From Flaviaestuariibacter sp. (GTDB taxonomy: Bacteria; Bacteroidota; Bacteroidia; Chitinophagales; Chitinophagaceae), in the NCBI GenBank assembly GCA_025963645.1, contig JAOQAI010000015.1, positions 62,001 to 126,000 of the forward strand: a stretch of 64,000 bases of DNA, read 5' to 3'. Position 1 is the stretch's first letter; every line of letters starts with the position of its first letter. This document shows positions 53,243 through 60,762 of the stretch, in pieces. A program made the translations under genes and the position numbers. Under the pieces are notes generated by a model. It had not been told where the DNA came from, searched no databases, and saw nothing but the letters and a program-made list of their open reading frames with translations.

Positions 53243-53662
53243 ACCTTAGTATAAAGGGCAACAAAAGCATTATCGGTGAAAAAAAACGTTGCTGTCACGG
53301 TTTTTTCTAAAGCAAGAAGTGTTATATTAATTCAGTTTAGAAAGGTATGCCCTATGGCTTCCAGGTGTTAAGCAATAGCTATAAAATGAAAATATGCCAG
53401 CGGAAAAAAATACTTTTGTTACGTTGATTAGTCTAAGCGGATCTCATTTTATAGCTGAATTTACAAAGACCGATCATTTGTCCATGGGCATCGAATGTCA
53501 TTTGTAAGATCTATGCTTTTTGTTAACGCTTCTCCTCACAGTAGGTAGTTGCGGTCGTTTTTATTATAGAAGGAGCGGAGGCGCAAGAACCTTTCCTTGC
53601 TGTTATAGCATTATTAGTTTTCTAGCGCCCTGCAGGAGAGGAATGCTTCTCAAATATTAAAA
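53243..53662. other. Intergenic, contains a GTCACGG-half dyad
   Basis: About 420 nt between the frameshifted gene and the gasdermin stop. A sequence near 53291 (GCTGTCACGGTTTTTT) resembles the reversed copy of the palindrome at 56371. No gene or RNA supported. Confidence 0.4.
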
Positions 53663-54490
53663 TCAATCCATTTCGATTTCCGCAAGTCCAACTTCGTCCC
53701 CAAGCATTAAGTAAGTAGGCTGAATTTCCAACGGCGTTGCTGTAGGAACCCTCGTAAGATGCATTCTGTCAGGTTCTCCTTCGTAATATAACGTTCCATC
53801 ATCGTTTACCTTTATACCAAAGCCGGTAAAAGCAAAGGCGAGCTGTTTCTCTCCCTTGAAGGAAATCTCCTGTGTACCGGAAGACATGACTTGAAGTGAA
53901 TTGCCCTGTGATTGCAAAACCTTTTGGATTTCCGGTAAATCAAAAGAAAAGTCCGCACTTGAAGATTTTTCCACCTTGATGGAGAAATTATTACTGGTAA
54001 TTGTGCTGTCGACGAGGATACATTCGGAAACTTCATCAATAAAATTTTTAACCACCGGATTGTTTACATCAACTTTCCGTTGCGTTAAGATTTTCATCAA
54101 CAACCCGATATCCACATATCTTCTTAATATATTCTCGAATGCAAATGAAACTTTTTTTACCCCCTTAAAAGCAAATTCAAAGGAGGCTGCATTTGATCCC
54201 AGTCCTTTTAAAAAGCCATCCATTACTTCAATTCCGGTTTTCGCGTCTACCGCCTTCGTTTTGGTTGAGGAAACATTGGCCATAACGGATTCCTGAACTT
54301 GGATATTCATTTCAGTACTATCCGCCAAGAGACTTTTTATAGTTCCTATAAATTTGACATTTTTAGTAGTTTTTGAAAAGACAGATAGCGGCTGAATTAT
54401 ATATTCAGGAATTCTGATCGGATTAGCGTTGAAGATGTCGATTAACATTTGCAACAGGGGGTCGTCATTACAGAGTTTGAGAAAGTTCAT
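53663..54490 (-). CDS. Probable bacterial gasdermin (bGSDM), pore-forming effector
   Basis: A 275-residue protein that resembles bacterial gasdermins. The N-terminus MNFLKLCNDDPLLQMLIDIF, with IPEYIIQPLSVF following, has the C-x-x-DPL, N and IP spacing I associate with the family; Cys7 may be the lipidated cysteine. The core has KKVSFAFENILRRYVDIGLL and VDSTITSNNFSIKVEKSSSA, DFSFDLPEIQKVL and QLAFAFTGFGIKV, matching bGSDM strands and helices. The last 35 residues would be the inhibitory tail cut by a protease. It lies 14 nt after a trypsin-like protease gene, the classic partner. Once cut, bGSDM forms large membrane pores and kills the infected cell. Confidence 0.78.
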   Translation of the reverse strand: MNFLKLCNDDPLLQMLIDIFNANPIRIPEYIIQPLSVFSKTTKNVKFIGTIKSLLADSTEMNIQVQESVMANVSSTKTKAVDAKTGIEVMDGFLKGLGSNAASFEFAFKGVKKVSFAFENILRRYVDIGLLMKILTQRKVDVNNPVVKNFIDEVSECILVDSTITSNNFSIKVEKSSSADFSFDLPEIQKVLQSQGNSLQVMSSGTQEISFKGEKQLAFAFTGFGIKVNDDGTLYYEGEPDRMHLTRVPTATPLEIQPTYLMLGDEVGLAEIEMD

Positions 54491-54504
54491 AAATGGAGTT
54501 TTGA

Positions 54505-55251
54505 TTATTGGGATTCTATTTGAAGTGCAGATTTAAACTTTGATATATTAATGCCATAGATGGTATTCGTGCTTTTTTCGCCAAATGCAACAAGGGCTAT
54601 TACATTATTGTTTTTATCAATGATGGGGGCTCCGCTGCAACCCTGATAATTGGTATGCGAACCATATTTATGGGGTAGCTGAAAAACATGATAGTCCCCT
54701 TCTGATTTAATGTAGCGTAAATTATCTTCCAACCGGTGACTGAAAAGTAATCGATTGCCTTCGACCCCTAAAAACTTCACATTCCCATAAAATCCATACA
54801 CCTGGTCAAATACCGGCTCTGCCGAAAAATCAATTTTGAAAATTGTCCTGTCTGCGCCAATGACCTGCTGTTCACCAATGATGGCAATGACGTGATAGGA
54901 AGAAAGATTTGGCGGAATCTTCAGGTATGTAAAATCAACGAGTTCGGAATCTGTAAACTGGTTTTCATCGGCTAAATAATGAAGTTTGCCCAAGGAGTTC
55001 ATCCTTACGGGTTGTAGAACCGTCGTAGGATATCCACCGTTTAAATCTACGGATTGAACTTCCATACGCCATTCACTGTCAGCTACAGAGGCATGGGCTA
55101 TCGAAAGCAAAAACCTTGAATCGTAACATTCCACCAGGCAACCTGAAGCGTTTGCAACCGGAAGTATACCCTCATATTTCCATAGGGGAACACTTGCTAA
55201 TACGATCATTTCTTTCCATTCGTGTCCTATAATTCCTTCATACCAAGTCAT
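54505..55251 (-). CDS. Trypsin-like serine protease, probable gasdermin activator
   Basis: A 248-residue protein with an S1-like triad: His53 in LLSIAHASVADSE, Asp106 in ELVDFTYLKIP, and Ser206 in YQGCSGAPIIDKNN (GCSGAP). No signal peptide is seen, so it acts in the cytoplasm. It lies between FRG and gasdermin genes with gaps of 33 and 14 nt. In known bGSDM systems a neighbouring protease (caspase-like or trypsin-like) removes the C-terminal tail. How this one is activated on infection is not shown by sequence; the FRG protein may help. Confidence 0.85.
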   Translation of the reverse strand: MTWYEGIIGHEWKEMIVLASVPLWKYEGILPVANASGCLVECYDSRFLLSIAHASVADSEWRMEVQSVDLNGGYPTTVLQPVRMNSLGKLHYLADENQFTDSELVDFTYLKIPPNLSSYHVIAIIGEQQVIGADRTIFKIDFSAEPVFDQVYGFYGNVKFLGVEGNRLLFSHRLEDNLRYIKSEGDYHVFQLPHKYGSHTNYQGCSGAPIIDKNNNVIALVAFGEKSTNTIYGINISKFKSALQIESQ

Positions 55252-55284
55252 ATCAATGCGATTTAACGGTAACGATTTATTGGT

Positions 55285-56157
55285 TCAGGATTTATAAATT
55301 TCTTCATTAACAGTGTCAATCATTGACTGGTGTGCCGGGTTTTCCTTGCCGTATAGGTATTCCCGGGTAATGCCACGTTCTTTTAGTTCCTCGCGGATCG
55401 CTGCTTTATTGTCAGCCGGAATCCTGAACCGAAACAGTAACGGTACCACCTCTTCCTGATGGTTCATCGGAATGTCAAAGTTCGCTTTGGAGGACAGGTA
55501 AAACCTGCCTTTTTGTTTGTACATCCTTGTTTCGAAAAGCCTTGCTTCCAAATCATCAAGATAAATCGATGAATTGATTAAACAACCTTCTGATAAAGAG
55601 GAGGGGTCCTGATCGTAAAAGGTGTCTTTCACCGGAAATTCATTATGGGACCGGATGGTATGAAACCTTGCAAGAAACACCCATAGCTGCCCATCAGCCT
55701 TTTCCACATCCTCCACGGGGCTTTTCTCGGTGGCAAAATAAAGGGCCTGAATAATTTCAGGTGTCCAGTCTAGTAACCGGGTTTTTATACCCGCATGTTG
55801 CGCCTGAAAAAGCAGATCCCAGTCCTTGCCATGTTTTTTATTGTAAAAGAGAGTTCGCAGTGCTTTCTCACCAAAATTGGAGGTTACGGCTGCTTCAAAT
55901 TCCTGCAATGCTTTAATTTCCAGTTGCCTAACCTCAGCTGCCGTTGATTTTTTGTCAACCGATCTGAAAATTCCGGGTGAAATATCCCAGCCAAACTTCT
56001 GCTCGCCACGGTAATGTGGCATCGCACAAATATCGTTTGCAAAATGGGCCTTTGTTTCAAATTGAATCATCGTCTCATGAATAATAAGGCCGCTCTGTAA
56101 TGATGTAATTTCTTTCGGTAAACCGAGCTCCGAAACCCGTTGATCGTATACTTCCAT
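55285..56157 (-). CDS. FRG-domain protein
   Basis: A 290-residue FRG-domain protein. The motif PHYRGEQKFGWDISPGIFR (about residues 47-65) and the second block QHAGIKTRLLDWTPEIIQAL with YFA (about 120-142) define the FRG fold (PF08867). FRG proteins are common in defence islands and of uncertain function; a nucleic acid or nucleotide sensing role is suspected. It leads the FRG-protease-gasdermin operon. I infer that it senses infection upstream of the protease, but no sequence evidence proves this. Confidence 0.85.
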   Translation of the reverse strand: MEVYDQRVSELGLPKEITSLQSGLIIHETMIQFETKAHFANDICAMPHYRGEQKFGWDISPGIFRSVDKKSTAAEVRQLEIKALQEFEAAVTSNFGEKALRTLFYNKKHGKDWDLLFQAQHAGIKTRLLDWTPEIIQALYFATEKSPVEDVEKADGQLWVFLARFHTIRSHNEFPVKDTFYDQDPSSLSEGCLINSSIYLDDLEARLFETRMYKQKGRFYLSSKANFDIPMNHQEEVVPLLFRFRIPADNKAAIREELKERGITREYLYGKENPAHQSMIDTVNEEIYKS

Positions 56158-56442
56158 TTATATGTTTTTATTAATACAGTCATGCCTAGAAAAGACTTTC
56201 TTTTATGATTGCTTTGGTTGATTGGAGAAGGGTGAATTCAATATTCTAACAAATAAGCGCAGTTGGTTTTTTCAAAGCAGTTAAATAAAATAGTTGCAAT
56301 AAAAAATCCGAAGGAAACAAAACAATTAATTACGTTAAGCTTCGAAATTGAATAAACAAACGGAATAAAAAAACCGTGCTGGCACCCTTTTTTAATGGAA
56401 AGGAGAACTTTAGATTTCCACTTTTAAAGTTGTCAGTAAGTA
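56158..56442. promoter_or_regulatory. Divergent promoter region with CCGTGCTGGCACC dyad
   Basis: This 285-nt gap lies between the FRG operon (minus) and the DUF4145 gene (plus). It holds AAACCGTGCTGGCACCC at 56371-56387, an imperfect copy of the 40655 palindrome, about 60 nt before the DUF4145 start. Promoters for both directions are expected here. Confidence 0.45.
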
Positions 56443-57162
56443 ATGCCTAAATCACTTATTACCCATTGTAATCATTGTCTGAGAGAAACCAATCACTTGA
56501 TTATTTTCTGTAAACGTAACCTTGATCTGAAAGTAAACGAAGATGAGATGAAAAGTGATATAGATACGTCCGTAAAAGAGGATTTCTTGACCCTTCAATG
56601 CAAAGGTTGTGATAATCTCTCTTTCTTGCTCCGTAATAGTGGTGAAGTATTTAACGAAGCTGATGGAACTGTTGGATTTTATGACATTAATTATCCTTCA
56701 AGCAAGTGGACATCAGAATTTAACCTCCTGAGCGACGATGAGCAAAGACAACTCCCACGGTTGCTGGCCGACTTATATGAGCAATTAGAAATAGCGTTTG
56801 ATAATGATGCCAACACACTAGCTGGTGTCGGTTTACGCATGATGGTAGAAGCTATTTGTATGGAGCAGGAAATCAAAGGAAACAATTTGAAGACGAAGAT
56901 TGAAGGTCTTCTGGAAAGGGGTCTTATCTCGAAGAATGAAATGCCCATCCTCGATAAGCTCAGAGAAATTGGTAATTTTTCCGCGCATCAGATTATTGGT
57001 TTTTCCATTGATAAACTTACCTATGCACTGGAAATTATTAACCATGTGCTTAAGAGTATTTATATTTTACCCAAAATTGAAAAAAAGCTTGCCCGCGACT
57101 TGTTGAAAAAATCTTCACCTAAGAAGGATATAATTGTTCAAAGGCATTCTAATACAGCTTAA
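56443..57162 (+). CDS. Zinc-ribbon DUF4145 protein
   Basis: A 239-residue protein. Cys/His knuckles at the start (THCNHCLRETNH and LQCKGCDNLSF) form a zinc ribbon. The DUF4145 core is LAGVGLRMMVEAICMEQEI, LKTKIEGLLERGLISKNEM and LREIGNFSAHQII (about 130-190). DUF4145 occurs in restriction-modification and other defence genes, probably as an accessory or sensor domain. It is divergent from the FRG operon and 128 nt before the ATPase-methyltransferase gene. Confidence 0.82.
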   Translation: MPKSLITHCNHCLRETNHLIIFCKRNLDLKVNEDEMKSDIDTSVKEDFLTLQCKGCDNLSFLLRNSGEVFNEADGTVGFYDINYPSSKWTSEFNLLSDDEQRQLPRLLADLYEQLEIAFDNDANTLAGVGLRMMVEAICMEQEIKGNNLKTKIEGLLERGLISKNEMPILDKLREIGNFSAHQIIGFSIDKLTYALEIINHVLKSIYILPKIEKKLARDLLKKSSPKKDIIVQRHSNTA

Positions 57163-57290
57163 GCACACTAAAAGACTTTTGCTATGTTATAATTCCATAT
57201 GCCAAAAGCCGCTGCTTCAAAATTGTAAAAAGGAATGTGCCCCACTGATTCAAGTATTATTTTAAAGAAAGGAATGAAAACGGATAAGTA

Positions 57291-59165
57291 ATGAAAATAA
57301 TCAGTGTCAATATACCTGCTGAGCAGCTAGTAAAAGACGGCCTTCAGTCAATCGAAATGAAAAAACTAGGGCAGTTTGTTGTGCTAGCAGGTAAGAATGG
57401 ATCCGGAAAAAGTAGAGTACTAAATAAAGTGCATACGCTTTTAAAAAACAAGCCTGGCATTGATAAAATCACAACAGCGAAAAGCAATATACCTGGATTT
57501 AAACAATCTATTATTGAACATCAAAATACGATTGATAACCCACAGGTACCAAATGAGAATAAGATCCATTACAGAGCAAATTTGCAATCGCTCAAACAGA
57601 CATTAACGAATGAGTACTCCCTTTTGGAGTGGAATTTTATTGAAACGGAAAGTGAAAGTGATCGCTATGATGCTATTTTTTTTGTTCCTAAAAATTTAAT
57701 CCTGGATGACCCTTATCAATTGTCGGGTCATGATATAGAATCCCGTGCCCAATCTTTATTCGAGCTTGGAATTTCAAGAGCGCCTCAAAGCACTTTAGCT
57801 AAAATTCAGCATATACAAAACAGAGCTTTTAATGCGAACTATAATTCCTCTGATGCGTCAGATGAAGAAAGAGCAAAAGCTATTGAAGATTTAGAAACAC
57901 TTACAGGGCTCATTAATTTATTCCTGGGTACTACAATAGGCAGAGATTTAAATGGTCAGGCAACTCTATTTGGTTTTCCATTAGGTCAGGCAGGGCTCTC
58001 TGATGGTCAGAAAGTGGTGTTACAACTTTGTGTATCGATTTTCAGCCAGGAAAAGCTGTTGAATGATGTGATACTTATGATGGATGAACCAGAAAACCAT
58101 TTGCATCCATCGGCATTAATAGACTTATTCGAAAAGTTCAAATCACTTGTGCCCAATGGACAGATTTGGATCGCAACCCACTCCATTCCTTTATTAGCCT
58201 ATTTTGACTCTTCCGAAGTGTGGTTCGTTGAAAATGGTAAAATCAGTTATGGGGGGGCTATACCAGAAAAAGTGCTTCTAAGCTTATTAGGAAGCGAGGA
58301 GAAAATGGAAAGGATTGCTGACTTCCTGAGCCTTCCCGCCCAGTTCGCCTCATCGCGCTATGCATTTGAATGCTTGTTAAGACCCGAAGCCATTTATACG
58401 GGTTCAAATGACCCGCAGTCAGTGCAGATTGCTGAAGAAATACATCTTATGCTGGAACAGGCGCCAATCCGTGTGCTTGATTACGGAGCTGGAAAAGGAA
58501 GAATACTTGCCAATGTTTTTGATTATAAGCCAGCCTTTCAAGAAGATTTTATAAGTAAAATTGATTACATCGCTTTTGATGAGTACAATGAAGATAAAGG
58601 AGTATGTGGGAAGACAATTGAATCGGTTTATGGAAATGCAAGCCGCAGGTATTTTAATGATATTAGCACCTTACTCGGTATATACGATAAGGAATCGTTT
58701 GATGTAATCATCATGTGTAATGTTTTACATGAGATTGATCCTATGATCTGGCTTGAATTATTTAATGAAAATGGAAAGGTTTCACAGCTATTGAAGCCTG
58801 CAGGCATACTGATTTTAGTAGAAGATACTTTAATTCCACATGGAGAAAAGGCATACCAGAATGGGTTTTTGGTTTTAGATACCCCAGAATTAAAAGACTT
58901 GTTTGTAATTTCAGAAAAAGACACAGATTTTGTTTATAAAGGCCAAAAGTCGGATAGGCTAAAAGTTCATCTCATACCAAAAAGATGTTTGGTTAAGATC
59001 AATTCCGGTACACGTAAAAAAGCCCTGCAATCGCTTTCTAAAAAGGCGAAGGAAAGAATTCTTTCCATTCGTAAAGAATCAAGGCCTACTTACAGGCATG
59101 GTAAGCTTCATGGATTTTGGGTGCAACAATTTGCCAATGCAGAGCTCACCTTAGCGCAACTTTAA
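57291..59165 (+). CDS. Fusion of an ABC/OLD-like ATPase and a class I methyltransferase
   Basis: A 624-residue two-domain protein. The ATPase half has AGKNGSGKSRVLNKV (Walker A, about 33-47), a signature near 235 (AGLSDGQKVVLQLC), Walker B MMDEPENHLHP near 263 and the H-loop WIATHS. The methyltransferase half (about 390-540) opens with RVLDYGAGKGRILANVF (SAM motif I) and has DVIIMCNVLHEIDP (motif IV region). The order ATPase-then-methyltransferase in one chain is unusual. The substrate is unknown. It probably acts in defence, given its neighbours. Confidence 0.8.
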   Translation: MKIISVNIPAEQLVKDGLQSIEMKKLGQFVVLAGKNGSGKSRVLNKVHTLLKNKPGIDKITTAKSNIPGFKQSIIEHQNTIDNPQVPNENKIHYRANLQSLKQTLTNEYSLLEWNFIETESESDRYDAIFFVPKNLILDDPYQLSGHDIESRAQSLFELGISRAPQSTLAKIQHIQNRAFNANYNSSDASDEERAKAIEDLETLTGLINLFLGTTIGRDLNGQATLFGFPLGQAGLSDGQKVVLQLCVSIFSQEKLLNDVILMMDEPENHLHPSALIDLFEKFKSLVPNGQIWIATHSIPLLAYFDSSEVWFVENGKISYGGAIPEKVLLSLLGSEEKMERIADFLSLPAQFASSRYAFECLLRPEAIYTGSNDPQSVQIAEEIHLMLEQAPIRVLDYGAGKGRILANVFDYKPAFQEDFISKIDYIAFDEYNEDKGVCGKTIESVYGNASRRYFNDISTLLGIYDKESFDVIIMCNVLHEIDPMIWLELFNENGKVSQLLKPAGILILVEDTLIPHGEKAYQNGFLVLDTPELKDLFVISEKDTDFVYKGQKSDRLKVHLIPKRCLVKINSGTRKKALQSLSKKAKERILSIRKESRPTYRHGKLHGFWVQQFANAELTLAQL

Positions 59166-59239
59166 CCGATGTGAAAATAAGAATACCTTAAGGTTCCTTA
59201 CTTAGTTAGCCGTTATCATAGTTGAGCTGCTCATTAAAA

Positions 59240-60193
59240 CTAGTCCTGTAACCGTCTGATAAATAGCTCCCAATAATATTCCGATGCGCCTTCCAAAGTC
59301 AGCATTTCGATCCTACGGCTGCTAAAAGACATGCCCATACCTATCGCACTCAAGTACAGGTGATACCCATCATCCTTAAGGCTCAGTGATTCGTTGAAAC
59401 TGTTACGGGTTGGTGAAGCAGAATAGGTAAAGCTTATGCTTTTTGAAAACCCGAAAGCAGAAGCCCCCCCGTAAAATATCATACACTCCGTTTTAATATT
59501 TCCCTCAATGTAAACAGCTGCCGTAAAGGTTTGGGAATCGATTCTTTTAAAACGATATTCCACATCGGTGTTTCGCTTTTGCAATTCTTTTAAAGAACCC
59601 TCGAAATACTTAGCCATATACTCAAAAGCCTCATCTAAAAATTTATCCTTGTCATGATCAGAAAATTGCTTTCTGATTCGCAGGTTACTCGATCGAGGTA
59701 GGGGTTGCGGTACCGAACTTTCTAGGAAAGCAGCTTCATTCTTTTTAGCCGAAGCCGGAAGTGTTTTTACAATCCGTTTTATTTCGTTGGTCACTTCTAA
59801 AAAGGCTTCGTCAAACGTAGGATATTTTACTACGGGTTTCCCATCCTTAGGGGTTGCCAGCAATTTGCCAAAAGGCGCATCATGCCAGTCACAAGGGCGC
59901 AAAATAACCGGGAGCACAACGACATCCCCCCTCTCATGCATTTCCATGGCTAGCTTCATTTCTTTATCGTAGCAATAGTCCGAAGCTAAAAAGTCAGCGC
60001 TTACCAATAATAAAATGATGTTGGCAGCTTTGAGATGAGAGCTTATTTCACTTTCAAATTCCGATCCCCCGATGATGCATCGGTCATGCCAAACATCGAT
60101 AACTCCTTGGCGTTTCAGAATGGATAAATGCTTATCTAATTCATTTCGAAGTTCTTCGTCTTTATGGGAATATGAAAAAAATACGGTGATCAT
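59240..60193 (-). CDS. TIR domain protein with uncharacterised C-terminal domain
   Basis: A 317-residue TIR protein. The N-terminal TIR (TIR_2-like) has FFSYSHKDEELRNELDKHLS, VIDVWHDRCIIGGSEFES, IILLLVSADFLASDYCYDKE and the likely catalytic Glu in YDKEMKLAMEMH. Bacterial TIR domains of this kind often cleave NAD+. After a linker (about 150-175) comes a 140-residue domain with TAAVYIEGNIKTECMIFYGG and SLKDDGYHLYLSAIGMGMS that I cannot name. It likely senses a phage signal or oligomerises. Confidence 0.87.
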   Translation of the reverse strand: MITVFFSYSHKDEELRNELDKHLSILKRQGVIDVWHDRCIIGGSEFESEISSHLKAANIILLLVSADFLASDYCYDKEMKLAMEMHERGDVVVLPVILRPCDWHDAPFGKLLATPKDGKPVVKYPTFDEAFLEVTNEIKRIVKTLPASAKKNEAAFLESSVPQPLPRSSNLRIRKQFSDHDKDKFLDEAFEYMAKYFEGSLKELQKRNTDVEYRFKRIDSQTFTAAVYIEGNIKTECMIFYGGASAFGFSKSISFTYSASPTRNSFNESLSLKDDGYHLYLSAIGMGMSFSSRRIEMLTLEGASEYYWELFIRRLQD

Positions 60194-60762
60194 GGAATGT
60201 AATGGCTGGTTTGTTAAAGTTATAAACTATAAAAAAATTGTAAGTATGAATTGAAAGTCTTCATGCTTTCCTTCAACGGGTGATACTCGCTACGTGCATC
60301 TTGGCACCAATATACCTTTTCCCCTCTACTCAAAAAAGGATGACAGTACGGTTTCTTAATCCACCAAACAGGTATAATTTGCTGGCACCCTAACCAACTG
60401 TAATAACCTCCATTATCAATCTACTTTGGATTCGGGTTGGCTGGCTACCAGTCTCTTAAGAAATGCTAAAGCCGTGGCAACTTAGTTGCTCCAAGTAATA
60501 GCGCAGCAACTTACTTTTCGAAAAGTGCTACTCACTATTCTGGAGACTCTCTGGAAAATACTTTTACACTGGCAGAGGATAACCTATACTGTTTAAAGCG
60601 GTTAGGTAAAGCCTTATATAACTGCCTGATTTTCTAGAAACGCTTAAATAATATTTTATGTCAAATAGCCAAGCAAAAACAATTCAGAAAATCAAAGGAT
60701 GATTAGGTTAAATTAAAGGCAACTATGCCCAATAGAAGAAATTATGAATAATCCATAAGCAT
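60194..60762. other. Intergenic with an unexplained open frame on the minus strand
   Basis: This 569-nt gap lies between two minus-strand defence genes. A frame of 66 codons without an ATG start (60220-60420, ending 26 nt before the TIR gene start) reads GYYSWLGCQQIIPVWWIKKP, then YCHPFLSRGEKVYWCQDARS. It may be a gene remnant, but no family is recognised. A CTGGCACCC half-dyad near 60382 resembles other copies in the window. No other feature seen. Confidence 0.35.

Noticed and set aside
60220-60420. A 66-codon minus-strand frame upstream of the TIR gene
   Set aside because: It has no ATG start and no known family; recorded only in the intergenic entry as a possible remnant.
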